DNA of 64,000 nucleotides from Verrucomicrobiota bacterium (GCA_022709905.1 JAKLHY010000011.1:1-64000); one strand, 5' to 3'. Counted from the first letter of the stretch, positions 18,691 to 28,258 are shown. Program-made: numbers and translations. Notes: a model not told the origin generated them from the sequence alone.

Positions 18691-18948
18691 CAACTCCCTG
18701 CAGTTTCTGAACGGCTGCTAAAGCTCTTTGCGTTTGTGTTTCAGTTCGGGGCTTCTACCTGTGAGTGTCGAAAACTCCGTGACGGCGAGTCGCGTGTTTA
18801 GCTAGACCAGTATTGTCACGGGATTGAACGCGCGCTTACTCGCCGAAAGGATACCGCCACGGCTAACTTCGGACATGCCTTTAACGCGTGACGCAACCGG
18901 CTGTGGAAAAAAAAGCAGCGCGCCGGGGAGGCGATTTGGTGAGCGGAA

Positions 18949-19359
18949 TTGGGCCTCTGGGACCGGGCTGAGGCCCTGCGTGACTGCCTAGATGTAGTGA
19001 AAAAGCTCGACCAGCGGTTTCCGGAGTTGGCCGGATTTAACTTCTGGAGCGACGAAGGTCACTACAACGTGGTTGGGAACCGGAACACGAAGAAACTGAT
19101 CGCCGATCCCAGAATCATCGCTCTGAATTCGAGGGACAAGTTAAGGCAGCGGCTCCAAAGCCAAGGCGGTGAGAATTTGGCTGCCCTTAACCGTCCGGAA
19201 TTCCCAGACTCCTCCAATCAGGCGCTCGCGACCAGGGCGACGGAATTTTTCAGGTCGGGAAGCGTCCGCGATCACACAGGGCTTGCGTGTTGTCGTCGTC
19301 GGCTCGGCGACGACTCTGCCCTGCGCCTTGGCCAGTCACTGAAAGGTGTCGGTAAGTGA
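18949..19359 (+). pseudogene. C-terminal fragment of a GH26-like hydrolase
   Basis: The frame opens after a stop at 18940 and reads LDVVKKLDQRFPELAGFNFW, SDEGHYNVVGNRNTKKLIAD and PRIIALNSRDKL. The F-x-x-WSDEG-x-YxxxGN...ADPRIxxL pattern resembles the end of GH26-type mannanases. The rest to 19359 is not conserved. With no N-terminal part upstream it is most likely a decayed gene. I am unsure of the family number. Confidence 0.4.
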
Positions 19360-19587
19360 AGAAGACAAAAGTGTTCGGCGAGCCGCCGCGCACCGCAGGG
19401 CAGCGGCCCGTGCTCCACTTCTCGTCTGCATCGCTTCAGCTCAGAGCAGGTTCCGTCCTGGGCGCGTTCGCCGCATTGGTTGGGTTTTGGTAAGAATAGC
19501 CAGCGGCACTCCGCGGTTGAAACGCTTCCCAGCACCCCTTATCATCAGAGGCACAGGTCAGCCCATGACAAAGTCGAAAGGTCCCGT
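19360..19587. other. Spacer upstream of the GH172 gene
   Basis: About 230 bases with no gene that I can support. The promoter of the GH172-led cluster probably lies here, but no clear -35/-10 pair was recognised. Confidence 0.4.
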
Positions 19588-21279
19588 ATGAAGACTCGCC
19601 CTTCACATCGCGTTGGACTCCTCCTGGCCGCAGCACTGCTGGCTGGTGCCGCTGGTGGTTTGCTTATGCCGGGCTCTACACTCATCGCCACTGCGTCAGA
19701 GCGGGCGTCGAAGACGCCGCCAGCTCCCAGGGCCGGATCCGAGTCCCGGTCCGAAGCCTTCGTCGGTCCCCAGCCAGGCCTGGGCAGCCTTCCCCTGCTG
19801 GGTCGGGGCAGGACCCGTTCCATATCCGCCGAGAATCCGAACGGCGAAAAGGGCAGAGGCGGCATGGCGATTCCCAATCCGTCCGAGCCCAGGCCGGCGG
19901 CCAGCGCCCGCGCGGCGGACAATCTCGGTCAGGGCTGGAAGGTCCGTCCGTTCATCCGGCTGAACGCCCGGGAGACGGCAACACTTATGGACGTGGCCGG
20001 CCCAGGCATCATCCAGCACATCTGGCTCGTCGAAGGCCTCAATCGCGGACTAGTCATCCGGTTCTACTGGGACGGCGAGGAGTCACCCTCGGTGGAAGCG
20101 CCGGCGCCGGACTTCTTCGCCGTGGGGCACGGCCGGTTCGCACCCGTTAATTCCCTGGCGGTCGTGGTTAACCCCGCCAACGCCATGAACTGCTTCTGGC
20201 CAATGCCGTTTCGTTCGCGCGCCCGGATCACTCTGTTCAACGAGACAGACCGCGATGTCGAGCTGGTGGCCTACCAGATCACCTACGTTGAGACCAAGGT
20301 CCCGGCCGCGGCCGGGACCTTCCACGCGCAATACCGCCGCGCGGGCACTTCCGAACGGAATCCGTACGTCATCCTTGACGGCGTGAAGGGCCGGGGCCGC
20401 TACGTGGGCACATTCCTGGCCTGGACCCAGATGGAGAAGGGCTGGTTCGGCGAGGGCGAGATCAAGTTCTACCTGGACGGCGACGACCAGTTCCCGACCA
20501 TCTGCGGCACAGGGACGGAGGATTACTTCCTGGGCAGCTACGGCTTTCCGCGCCCGTTCACCACAGCCTACTCCGGCACCGTCCTGCCGGCGTCCGAGAA
20601 CGCGGATCCGCCCAACTTCTGGAGCCTTTATCGGTGGCACATCCAGGACCCGATCAACTTCGAGGAGAACCTGCGCGTGACGATCCAAGCCTTGGGGTGG
20701 GGGGCGGACGGCAAGTACAAGAAACTGGCCGACGACATCGCCTCGGTCGCCTATTGGTACCAGGCGGAACCCCACGCGCCTTACCCGGAGCTTCCGCCGC
20801 TCGCCGAACGACTTCGCGAAGCCAAGCGCCCTCCGCTGAAGATCCCTGGCGCCTTCGAGTGCGAGTTGCTGGAGCTGGTCGGGCGATCGCCGAACATCGT
20901 GGCCGAACCTCAGGCCCTCGCCTCCTATGGACCAGGCTGGAGCGGCGATGCCCAGCTCTTCGTCCAGGCCAAGCAGGTCGGTGACTTCGCCGAACTCGCC
21001 ATCCCCGCCAAGGAAGCCGGCGCGAAAAAGGTGGTCCTCTACGCGACACGGGCGACCGACTACGGAAAGCTCCGGTTCACGGTGAACGGGAAACCGGCCG
21101 ACGTGACTTTCGACGGCTACGCCGAAAAGCCGGCTCCTTCCGGCTCGATCAGCCTCGGCGTCTACGAACCGAAGGACGGGAAGTTCATGCTGCGCGCCGA
21201 GGTCGTCGGGACCAACCCGGCTTCGACTGGCGCCAGGTACTTCTTCGGCCTCGACGCGGTGGTTCTGGACAAGCCATGA
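19588..21279 (+). CDS. Secreted GH172 (DUF2961) family glycoside hydrolase
   Basis: 563 residues from the ATG at 19588; an earlier in-frame ATG at 19480 has no signal peptide directly behind it. A secretion signal covers about residues 1-30. The DUF2961 core runs from about 125 to 400, with GPGIIQHIWLVEGLNRGL, YWDGEESPSVEAPAPDFFA and the family signature FPTICGTGTEDYFLGSYGF containing a conserved Glu. A C-terminal beta-sandwich follows. GH172 enzymes act on fructofuranosides or arabinofuranosides, which fits the GH51 arabinofuranosidase downstream. First gene of a same-strand run to 31435. Confidence 0.88.
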   Translation: MKTRPSHRVGLLLAAALLAGAAGGLLMPGSTLIATASERASKTPPAPRAGSESRSEAFVGPQPGLGSLPLLGRGRTRSISAENPNGEKGRGGMAIPNPSEPRPAASARAADNLGQGWKVRPFIRLNARETATLMDVAGPGIIQHIWLVEGLNRGLVIRFYWDGEESPSVEAPAPDFFAVGHGRFAPVNSLAVVVNPANAMNCFWPMPFRSRARITLFNETDRDVELVAYQITYVETKVPAAAGTFHAQYRRAGTSERNPYVILDGVKGRGRYVGTFLAWTQMEKGWFGEGEIKFYLDGDDQFPTICGTGTEDYFLGSYGFPRPFTTAYSGTVLPASENADPPNFWSLYRWHIQDPINFEENLRVTIQALGWGADGKYKKLADDIASVAYWYQAEPHAPYPELPPLAERLREAKRPPLKIPGAFECELLELVGRSPNIVAEPQALASYGPGWSGDAQLFVQAKQVGDFAELAIPAKEAGAKKVVLYATRATDYGKLRFTVNGKPADVTFDGYAEKPAPSGSISLGVYEPKDGKFMLRAEVVGTNPASTGARYFFGLDAVVLDKP

Positions 21280-21328
21280 GCGGGAGCCTGTGCGTAGCGG
21301 AACTTCTCTATCAACCCGTTCGGTGCCT

Positions 21329-21463
21329 ATGATTCGACCACTCCTCCGATCTCTCCTGCCAACGCTTCTCTTCGCCCTGGCCTCGGCAGCTCTCGCCGAA
21401 GTCTCCGTCCATACGGAGCAGATCGACCCTGCCGGCCCCCCTGACAATCGGATAAAGCTTTAA
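21329..21463 (+). pseudogene. Truncated secreted leader ORF, 44 residues
   Basis: A clear signal peptide (MIRPLLRSLLPTLLFALASA, cleavage near ALA-EV) is followed by only about 20 residues ending PAGPPDNRIKL, then TAA. The stop overlaps the next start as TAATG at 21461-21465, so translation may be coupled. It looks like the N-terminal stub of a larger secreted protein whose body has been deleted; GPPxNRI is reminiscent of M64-type peptidase N-termini, a weak guess. It could also act as a leader peptide. Confidence 0.5.
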
Positions 21464-22830
21464 TGAGAACACCAACACCGCTCCTCTTGGGTGCGCTTTG
21501 GATTACTTCCTCAGCCCTGGCGCAACCGGCGGAATCCACGCTGATTGATGCCCCCCCACCGCCGCCGACCAATTCGTATCGGGCCTGGCCCGGTTCCTCG
21601 CCACCGGATTGTCCGTTCCCGTCCTCGGACACGGTGGTGGGCGTGGCTTTCACCGGCCGCCACATGGAATACACCGGCGCAGACACCTGGTATCCCTCCT
21701 GGGCAGCCGATGGAAATCTCTACTCCCCGTGGACCGACGGTAACGTCAACGGCCTGGGCTCCAGTTCCGGCGGCGAAAACGCCGTCACCGGCCACGCCAC
21801 GATCCTCGGCGACGACCCGCTCAAGCTGGTCATCACCAACCAAGGCGTGTTTAAGTCCAGCCCGCGTCCCTATGAAGGCCGCTATCCTTGCGGGAGCCTG
21901 GTTCACGAGAGCGTCTGGTCCTACGGGACCTATTGCCTTCATCCCAGCGGCGGCGTGCGGCGCGAAGGCACCGTCTACAACTGGCCTTGGATGGGCCCCT
22001 TCGTCGGCTTCCGCTGGTCTACCAACTACGGCCACACGTGGACCCAGACTCCGTGCACACCGGAGAAGCCACTGTTCGGCGAAAGCGCGCTGAATGGTGA
22101 ACCGGTCAAGATTGGCGCGCCTCACTTCGCCGACTTCGGCAAGGCCATCCAGCATTCGCCTGACGGCAAGGCCTACCTGGTCGCCCAGGGCGCTAGCGAC
22201 GGCCAGAAGCGCCGCTTCGCCTACAACAGCTGGATTACCGCCGACCAGGTGTACCTCGTCCGTGTCACCCCTAGCGTCGAGAACATGAACGACAGGACGA
22301 AGTACGAATTCTTTGCCGGCCGCCGCGCAAACGGTGAGGACCTCTGGACGAGCGACTTCACCCGGATCCAGCCGATCGCCGAATGGCGGGATCACATGGG
22401 CTGTGTGACCATGACCTACAACGCCCCGCTGGCCACCATCACGGCGGGTTCGACGCACCCGGATTACGCCATGGACGGGCTCACGGATGGCACGGTGGAT
22501 GGTTACCCAGCTGACATCCGCCGCGAGTGGTGTTCGCGGGGGGAGAACAACGCCGCCATGGTCCGGCTGACCTGGAGCGAGGAACAGACCGTGGATCAGG
22601 TCGGGTTGTTCGACCGGCCGAACAAGCTCGATCAGATCCGGTCAGGCCTACTCGTCTTCAGCGATGGCACCAGCCTCCGGACCGGTGAGTTGCCGGACGA
22701 AGCGAAGCAGGGGCTGCAAATCAAGTTCCCGCCCAAGCGCATCCCATGGCTCGTCTTCGTCGTAAACGAAGTCAAACCCGGCTTCCCGAACATCGGGCTG
22801 TCGGAAATCGCCGTCTTTCGCAGCCAATGA
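21463..22830 (+). CDS. Secreted propeller-like protein with C-terminal discoidin-type domain
   Basis: 455 residues, signal peptide to about residue 20 (LLLGALWITSSALAQPAES). Residues 45-310 have beta-propeller/DUF4185-like features (VGVAFTGRHMEYTGADTWYP, DGNLYSPWTDGNVNGLGSSS, YNWPWMGPFVGFRWSTNYGH, FAGRRANGEDLW). Residues 325-455 form an F5/8-type galactose-binding-like domain (TITAGSTHPDYAMDGLTDG, TVDQVGLFDRPNKLDQI, IGLSEIAVFRSQ). The change from propeller (TMTYNAPL) to discoidin is abrupt; a blade or more seems to be missing, as if deleted in frame. Likely binds or hydrolyses a polysaccharide; no catalytic residues identified. Confidence 0.65.
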   Translation: MRTPTPLLLGALWITSSALAQPAESTLIDAPPPPPTNSYRAWPGSSPPDCPFPSSDTVVGVAFTGRHMEYTGADTWYPSWAADGNLYSPWTDGNVNGLGSSSGGENAVTGHATILGDDPLKLVITNQGVFKSSPRPYEGRYPCGSLVHESVWSYGTYCLHPSGGVRREGTVYNWPWMGPFVGFRWSTNYGHTWTQTPCTPEKPLFGESALNGEPVKIGAPHFADFGKAIQHSPDGKAYLVAQGASDGQKRRFAYNSWITADQVYLVRVTPSVENMNDRTKYEFFAGRRANGEDLWTSDFTRIQPIAEWRDHMGCVTMTYNAPLATITAGSTHPDYAMDGLTDGTVDGYPADIRREWCSRGENNAAMVRLTWSEEQTVDQVGLFDRPNKLDQIRSGLLVFSDGTSLRTGELPDEAKQGLQIKFPPKRIPWLVFVVNEVKPGFPNIGLSEIAVFRSQ

Positions 22831-22873
22831 GAAGAACTTCCGTGCCTTTTCCTCGACCTACCAACGCACACCC

Positions 22874-23332
22874 ATGAAACACTCCACCTTGCACTCCTCC
22901 CGAATACTCCTGGGCGCTCTGTGTCTTGCTCTAGGCGCTCCGGTCGTGTGCACCGCAGACCGTCTCCAGCTGAGCAACGGCAAAGTCAGCGCGGACTTTG
23001 ATTCCCAGGGCTTGGTTCAGTTGTCCCTGGCCGAATCAAGCCACCGCTTTACCTTGGCAGGTGACACCGCTTCCCTGACAGTCAATGGTGAGAAGCTCTC
23101 CATGCCAGGCCTCAGGCTGGGCAGCACCAGGCGACGCAAAAACAGCCTCACCTACACCTATGCCGCCGGGGACCGGCAATTGCTGGTGATCTACGAGTTG
23201 AAGCCCGGCTGGTCTTTCGTGAGCAAGCAACTTGTGCTCACGCTGCCGGAGACCCTCCAGCCCGGCCAGTTCCAGGGGCTGTTCTTTGAGAACGTGGCGG
23301 CGGCCTTCACGAAGGACGTTTCCCTCCGGTGA
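22874..23332 (+). pseudogene. Truncated secreted beta-sandwich protein, 152 residues
   Basis: A signal peptide (RILLGALCLALGAPVVCTAD) is followed by a beta-rich segment (LQLSNGKVSADFDSQGLVQL, LTYTYAAGDRQLLVIYELKP, GWSFVSKQLVL) that resembles the N-terminal sandwich of large glycosidases. It ends abruptly after AAAFTKDVSLR, before any catalytic domain. The sequence between its stop and the next gene (23333-23426) may hold a scrap of the same protein. I interpret it as the surviving N-terminus of a bigger enzyme; a genuine small secreted binder is possible. Confidence 0.5.
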
Positions 23333-23426
23333 AGAGTGCCTTGAAGTTACTCGCGGGCCGCCGTCCCGAAGAACTGGGTGATGGTGCTGGAGCCGGCATG
23401 GTTATGAACCTCGAACACGATACCAG

Positions 23427-25394
23427 ATGAAGACACAAATGAATGACCTCGCCAGGCCGTGCTGGACGGACCTGCGGATCGCCGCGCTGGTGGCGTTTAC
23501 CTGTCTCCCGCTGACCGCCCTGGTCCCAGCGGCCGAGACGAAACCGGCCAGGCCCACAATCGAAGAGGCCGGTGGCGCCCCTGGCCAACGCTTCGACCTG
23601 GTGCGAGACGGCAAGCCCGTCTGCACCATCGTCACCGCAGAACCGCCTTCGCCGGCGGCACGACTGGCCGCGCTGGAACTGCAGAGCCACGTGCTGAAGA
23701 TCACGGGCGTCGAGTTGCCATTGCGGCACGAGGCGGAGCCCACGTCGGGCCTGCGTATCCTCGTGGGCGAAAGCGCCGCCACCCGCGCGCTGGGCCTTCG
23801 CAGCGCCGATTTCGCGCCCCAGGAGTACCTGATCGGCTTCCGCTCGAATGCGCTGGTCCTCATCGGCCGCGACTGGGCAGACACGGAGGCGAATCGGCGC
23901 GAGCCAGGTCGGACGATCGGCGACCAGCGGCTGGCGGACTTGCGCCACAAGCTCGATTACTGGAAGACGGTTGGCCTGCCGGAGCACGGGTCCTTTCCGC
24001 TGGAGCTGCCGGGCGTCTTCGACGACCAGGGCACCTGTTATGCCGTCTACGACTTTCTGGAACGCTTCTGTGGCGTTCGGTGGTACGGACCGTCGGATCT
24101 TACCAGCGTGATCCCGAAGCGAAGCGAGCTGTCGGCCCAGGGGACCTACATCCGGCGCGCGCCTGCGTTGAAGCAGCGCAACGCCTTGAGCTCGGCGAGC
24201 TGGCCCTTCCTGCGGGGCCAGTGGGGGCCCTTCACTCAAGAGCAGCTTTCCCTGTACTGGCGGCGCCTCCGGCTCGGCGGCGAGAAATGGGCGGCCAACC
24301 ACACCATCCATCGCCGCACCATCGAGACCGTGCTGAAGGACCCGGATTACCAGGCCCAGGGATCCGCCAAGGGGCTCAACCTCTGCTACTCCAATCCTAA
24401 GCTCGTCCGGGTCCTCGCCCAGATGGCGCGCGACTATTTCGACGGCAAGGGCGAACTCCCCGAGGGGTTCAAGGCGTTGGGCGACTACTTTGCGATCGTT
24501 CCCGAGGACGTAGCCCAGTATTGCGGCTGCGAGCGGTGCCGGGCCTTGCTGGACGGCGGCAAGGACCGGAGGACCGGCTTCTTCAGCAGCGGCGAGATCA
24601 GCGACTACTGGTTCTCGTTCGTCAACGCGGTGGCCCGCGAGGTGCGTCAGAGCCACCCGGGCAAGTACATCGCGACGCTCGGCTACTGGAACTATGCGTT
24701 TCCGCCCCGGGGCTTCGACCTCGAGCCCAACGTCTCCATCTCCCCGTGCCTCCACACCTGCTACTACCCTGTGCACGCCGAGATGCGCGACAACGACTTC
24801 AAGTTCTATCGAGCCTGGCGGGCCAAGAGTCAGGCGCCCATGTTTCTTTGGGTCTACTACCATCATCCCATGGAAGCGGCGCTGATCGGCAACTGGAAGT
24901 GCTTCCCGCACGTCATGGTGCACGAAACCGCCGAGGCGATGCGAATGTTCATCCGCGACGGAGTGCGCGGTATCTTCGAATGCGGAGAGCAGGACCAGGT
25001 GGAGCAATACGTCATGGCAAAGGTCTGGGATGATCCGAGCCTCGATCTGGATGGGCTGCTCGCCGAGTTCTTCCGGCTCTATTTTGGCGCGGCGGGCGAG
25101 CCGATGCAGCGCTTCTACCTGCGCCTGGAACAGATCGCCTGCGATCCCGCCAGCTATCCGCCCCCGTATCACCGGCGTGACGGCATCGACTGGAAGAAGG
25201 CAGCCTGGGAACGGCTGGGAACCCCGGAACGTATGCAGGAACTTGGTGACCTGATCGCCCAGGCCGAAAAACGCGCCGCCACCGAAACCGCGCGCCAGCG
25301 CGTCGCGCTCTGGCGCAATTCCATCTGGAAATGGGCCCTCGAGGGCCGGGCTGACTACGAGGCCCACACAGCGAAGTCGGAGGCTCGCCCATGA
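23427..25394 (+). CDS. Secreted DUF4838 protein
   Basis: 655 residues with a signal or anchor segment at about 16-35 (RIAALVAFTCLPLTALVPAA). The first 230 residues form the GH20/GH67-like accessory domain (LAALELQSHVLKITGVELPL, YAVYDFLERFCGVRWYGPSD). DUF4838 follows (SNPKLVRVLAQMARDYF, YCGCERCRALLDGG, ISDYWFSFVNAVAREVRQSH, YWNYAFPPRG). Such proteins look like clan-A-fold glycosidases with unestablished activity. The stop overlaps the 25391 start as ATGA, and the gene lies within the GH172-GH29-GH51 run. Confidence 0.85.
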   Translation: MKTQMNDLARPCWTDLRIAALVAFTCLPLTALVPAAETKPARPTIEEAGGAPGQRFDLVRDGKPVCTIVTAEPPSPAARLAALELQSHVLKITGVELPLRHEAEPTSGLRILVGESAATRALGLRSADFAPQEYLIGFRSNALVLIGRDWADTEANRREPGRTIGDQRLADLRHKLDYWKTVGLPEHGSFPLELPGVFDDQGTCYAVYDFLERFCGVRWYGPSDLTSVIPKRSELSAQGTYIRRAPALKQRNALSSASWPFLRGQWGPFTQEQLSLYWRRLRLGGEKWAANHTIHRRTIETVLKDPDYQAQGSAKGLNLCYSNPKLVRVLAQMARDYFDGKGELPEGFKALGDYFAIVPEDVAQYCGCERCRALLDGGKDRRTGFFSSGEISDYWFSFVNAVAREVRQSHPGKYIATLGYWNYAFPPRGFDLEPNVSISPCLHTCYYPVHAEMRDNDFKFYRAWRAKSQAPMFLWVYYHHPMEAALIGNWKCFPHVMVHETAEAMRMFIRDGVRGIFECGEQDQVEQYVMAKVWDDPSLDLDGLLAEFFRLYFGAAGEPMQRFYLRLEQIACDPASYPPPYHRRDGIDWKKAAWERLGTPERMQELGDLIAQAEKRAATETARQRVALWRNSIWKWALEGRADYEAHTAKSEARP

Positions 25395-25657
25395 GATTCC
25401 TGGCCCAAGCGCTCTGGGGGGCATTGCTCATGGCCCTGCTACTCTGCGCCGCCGAGGAACGCGTGTTCACCGATACCAAAGGCCACATCGTCGTGTGCCC
25501 GCTACCCGTGGAGGAGCGTTTCCGCAAGCCGATTGAACTAGGCGAATATCAGCTGATCCAGGTCGCGCCCAAGCGTGGCTGGTTCCTGGTCGTCGACGAG
25601 GTCAACCGGCCGGTGGCATCCGACACCCAAAGCCCCGAGCTGATTCCAAAGAAATGA
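25391..25657 (+). CDS. Small secreted protein, 88 residues, coupled on both sides
   Basis: A signal peptide (MRFLAQALWGALLMALLLCA) leads to about 65 mature residues (ERVFTDTKGHIVVCPLPVEE, PKRGWFLVVDEVNRPVASD). I do not recognise it. The gene overlaps DUF4838 by ATGA at 25391-25394 and the fucosidase gene by ATGA at 25654-25657. Either it is a real small protein in a tightly packed operon, or a larger secreted gene reduced by an in-frame deletion that kept both overlaps. Confidence 0.55.
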   Translation: MRFLAQALWGALLMALLLCAAEERVFTDTKGHIVVCPLPVEERFRKPIELGEYQLIQVAPKRGWFLVVDEVNRPVASDTQSPELIPKK

Positions 25658-28074
25658 AGAGGCAACCACAAATCAATCCAAAGTGGAAGACCATCGGCCA
25701 TTCCGTGGCCATTTTCATGGCTGCGGTTTGTCTGAATTTGCACTGGTCTAACATTTCGGGTGCCCAACTGGCGGGGGTGAAGCTGGCCTGCCCCACACCT
25801 GAACAGGCAGCCTGGCAGGACCTGGAATTGGGCCTGTTCATCCACTACGACATGCCCGTATTCAAGCCAGGCTGGGACCATCGCCAGTATGAGAAGCGGC
25901 CGGAGCCAAGCCTCTTTAATCCCAGGAAACTCAACACCGACCAGTGGTTGGAGGCGGCCAAAGCCATGGGCGCGAAGTACGCCGTCCTGGTCGCCAAACA
26001 CGGTAGCGGGTTCATGTGCTGGCAGAGCGATCTTTACCCCTACGGTATGAAGCAGTCGCCGTATAAGAATGGGCAGGGCGACATAGTGCGCGATTTCATG
26101 AACTCGTGCCGAAAGTATGGCATCCGGCCAGGAATCTACGCCCATATGGGGTGCAATGGTTACCTGGAAGTGGACAATCCCGGCCTGGTGAACCGTGGCA
26201 AGGGCGGAGATCCGGACAAACAGGCGCGTTATGCCAGGATCTGCGAAGGCATGCTCACCGAGTTGTGGGGCAATTACGGGGCGTTGTCGGAGATCTGGTT
26301 CGACGGTGGCGTGCTGGACCCGGTTAAGGGCGGACCTGATATGCTGCCGATCCTGCACCGGTTGCAGCCCAAGGCGATTGTTTTCCAGGGACCGGCGGCC
26401 TCAATCCGCTGGATCGGCAACGAGGACGGAGTGGCGCCCTACCCGTGCTGGGCCACCGTGCCTGACGTTCGCGACTACAACGGACCCGGAACTGCGGACG
26501 GTCCGAAATGGCTGCCGGGAGAGTGCGATGTGCCGATCCGCCAGGGAGTCTGGCTGTGGGAACCTGGCACCGAGGGCCACCTCTTTTCCGTTGAGCAACT
26601 GATCGACCGCTATTACCGGTCGGTGGGGCACAATTGTAATCTGCTCCTCAACGCCAATCCCGACCCGGACGGGCTGATTCCTGAGCCCGATATGAGGCGC
26701 TACCAGGAGTTCGGCGACGAGATCCGGCGACGCTTCGGCCAGAGTGTTGCGGAGACGAACAGCACGGGAGCTGTCGTGGAACTGGCACTGACTCAACCTA
26801 CCCGCATCGACCATGTGATCACGATGGAGAACATCCTCGAGGGCGAGCGCGTGCGGGAATACGCCGTCGAAGGATTCGTGGGTGACCGGTGGCAGGAACT
26901 GTGTCGCGGCACCGCGATCGGGCACAAAAAGATCGACCAGTTCAATCCCACGGAAGTGACGAAAATCCGCTGGCGGTGCTTGAAGTCAGTGGCCGAGCCG
27001 CGAATTCGCAGGCTTGCGGTCTACTCCGTCCGCGGCCGGGACAACGCCGGGCAGATCGACCCGGCCACATTGGACGCGTGGTCCGCCCCTTACCGCGGCT
27101 GGCATTACTATGCGGATCCAATCATCCCATCCGACTTCAAAATCACTGGCTACGAGAAATTCCACAGCTTCGATGTGCCAACGGTCTACCAACTCCCTGG
27201 CCAATCCGGCAAATGGTTCATGAGTTTTATCGGGTTTGACGGGCAAGGCTACAATAGCTTCGTCGTCGAGAGCACGAATCTCGTGCACTGGACCAATCCG
27301 CGCCTGGCGATGGGCTTTGGTCCAACGAACGAGTTCGACCATGGAGGCTGTGTCATCGGCGCCTTCCTGTATGAGTCTTACGACATCAAGGCGGCACGCC
27401 AACTCAAGCGACGGGACGGCAATTACTGGACCCTTTACGGTTGTTATCCCCGGCAAGGCGGCTATGAACTGCGGCCCGGGTACGAGGGTGTAGCGATGAG
27501 TGACAACGGGCTGACGTGGAGCCGGGCCAGGAACATGCCCATTCTCTCCGTGCTTGATGCCGACTGCCGCGCCTGGGAAAAGGACAGCATCTACCAGCCA
27601 TGGCTGTTGGAGCATGGTGACCGGTTCTACAACTTTTACAACGCGGCCAACGGCGGTACCGAACAGATGGGCTGTGCCTCCTCCACCAACCTGCTCGACT
27701 GGAAACGGTACCCAACCAACCCCGTCGTGCGCGTTCGCCCCGGCGGCTATGACCAGCAGTTCTGCTCGGATGGCAAGGTGTTTCGCGACGGTGACCACTG
27801 GATCATGTTTTACTTCGGCGTAGGCAAAGGGGGTGCCCACATTATGGCCGCCTTCTCACGGGACCTTCAGCAATGGACCTCTCACCGCGAGCCTCTTTAC
27901 AGGGCCGATGGACATCCGGGCGGACTCGATTTGCAGTACGCCCATAAAATCTCACTCGTGTATGATCCGGACCAGGACACTTTTTATCTCTATTATTGCG
28001 CCGTCGGCAAACAAGGGCGCTGCATCGGCCTGCTGACCAGCAAGAAACTGGCAATGAACCCTAGGTCGCCATAG
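25654..28074 (+). CDS. GH29 alpha-L-fucosidase fused to a five-bladed-propeller hydrolase domain
   Basis: 806 residues. After an N-terminal hydrophobic signal (about 12-36), residues 45-365 form a GH29 barrel: WQDLELGLFIHYDMPVFKPG, AAKAMGAKYAVLVAKHGSGF and the nucleophile strand ALSEIWFDGGVLD near residue 213. Residues 365-465 match the C-terminal sandwich. From about 470 a second catalytic-type module follows, with the DxH-like and SxDxxxW repeats of GH43/GH32 propellers (STNLVHWTNPRLAMGFG, SDNGLTWSRARNMPIL, SRDLQQWTSHREPLY). Fucosidase activity is well supported; the propeller activity is unknown. It overlaps the preceding gene by ATGA. Confidence 0.85.
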   Translation: MKRQPQINPKWKTIGHSVAIFMAAVCLNLHWSNISGAQLAGVKLACPTPEQAAWQDLELGLFIHYDMPVFKPGWDHRQYEKRPEPSLFNPRKLNTDQWLEAAKAMGAKYAVLVAKHGSGFMCWQSDLYPYGMKQSPYKNGQGDIVRDFMNSCRKYGIRPGIYAHMGCNGYLEVDNPGLVNRGKGGDPDKQARYARICEGMLTELWGNYGALSEIWFDGGVLDPVKGGPDMLPILHRLQPKAIVFQGPAASIRWIGNEDGVAPYPCWATVPDVRDYNGPGTADGPKWLPGECDVPIRQGVWLWEPGTEGHLFSVEQLIDRYYRSVGHNCNLLLNANPDPDGLIPEPDMRRYQEFGDEIRRRFGQSVAETNSTGAVVELALTQPTRIDHVITMENILEGERVREYAVEGFVGDRWQELCRGTAIGHKKIDQFNPTEVTKIRWRCLKSVAEPRIRRLAVYSVRGRDNAGQIDPATLDAWSAPYRGWHYYADPIIPSDFKITGYEKFHSFDVPTVYQLPGQSGKWFMSFIGFDGQGYNSFVVESTNLVHWTNPRLAMGFGPTNEFDHGGCVIGAFLYESYDIKAARQLKRRDGNYWTLYGCYPRQGGYELRPGYEGVAMSDNGLTWSRARNMPILSVLDADCRAWEKDSIYQPWLLEHGDRFYNFYNAANGGTEQMGCASSTNLLDWKRYPTNPVVRVRPGGYDQQFCSDGKVFRDGDHWIMFYFGVGKGGAHIMAAFSRDLQQWTSHREPLYRADGHPGGLDLQYAHKISLVYDPDQDTFYLYYCAVGKQGRCIGLLTSKKLAMNPRSP

Positions 28075-28078
28075 TGTA

Positions 28079-28258
28079 ATGTTTCACGGTCGTGAGATTT
28101 CCTGGCGTAGCCACCGCCACTGGTTTATGGCCGCTTTGGCGGTGTTCTCAGGCCTTGTGCCAGTAACGCCTGCCCAGGCGTTCGTGGTTTGGTTCGACGG
28201 TAGGTGCGTCATCGACATCGGCGACCTTTCTAAGCAGTGCTGTCCGGGAGGGCTATAA
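28079..28258 (+). pseudogene. Truncated secreted ORF, 59 residues
   Basis: Starts four bases after the fucosidase stop. MAALAVFSGLVPVTPAQA forms a signal-peptide core after a basic N-terminus (HGREISWRSHRHWF), and the mature part is only about 25 residues (FVVWFDGRCVIDIGDLSKQC). No family is recognised. It resembles the other stubs at 21329, 22874 and 25391, so I treat it as a probable remnant of a deleted secreted gene. Confidence 0.4.

Noticed and set aside
20083..21447. Minus-strand frame of 454 codons over GH172
   Set aside because: Shadow of the GH172 gene with no signal peptide or domain.
23307..25424. Minus-strand open frame of 705 codons over the DUF4838 gene
   Set aside because: The plus strand carries the known domain and coupled starts; the antisense product has no family resemblance.
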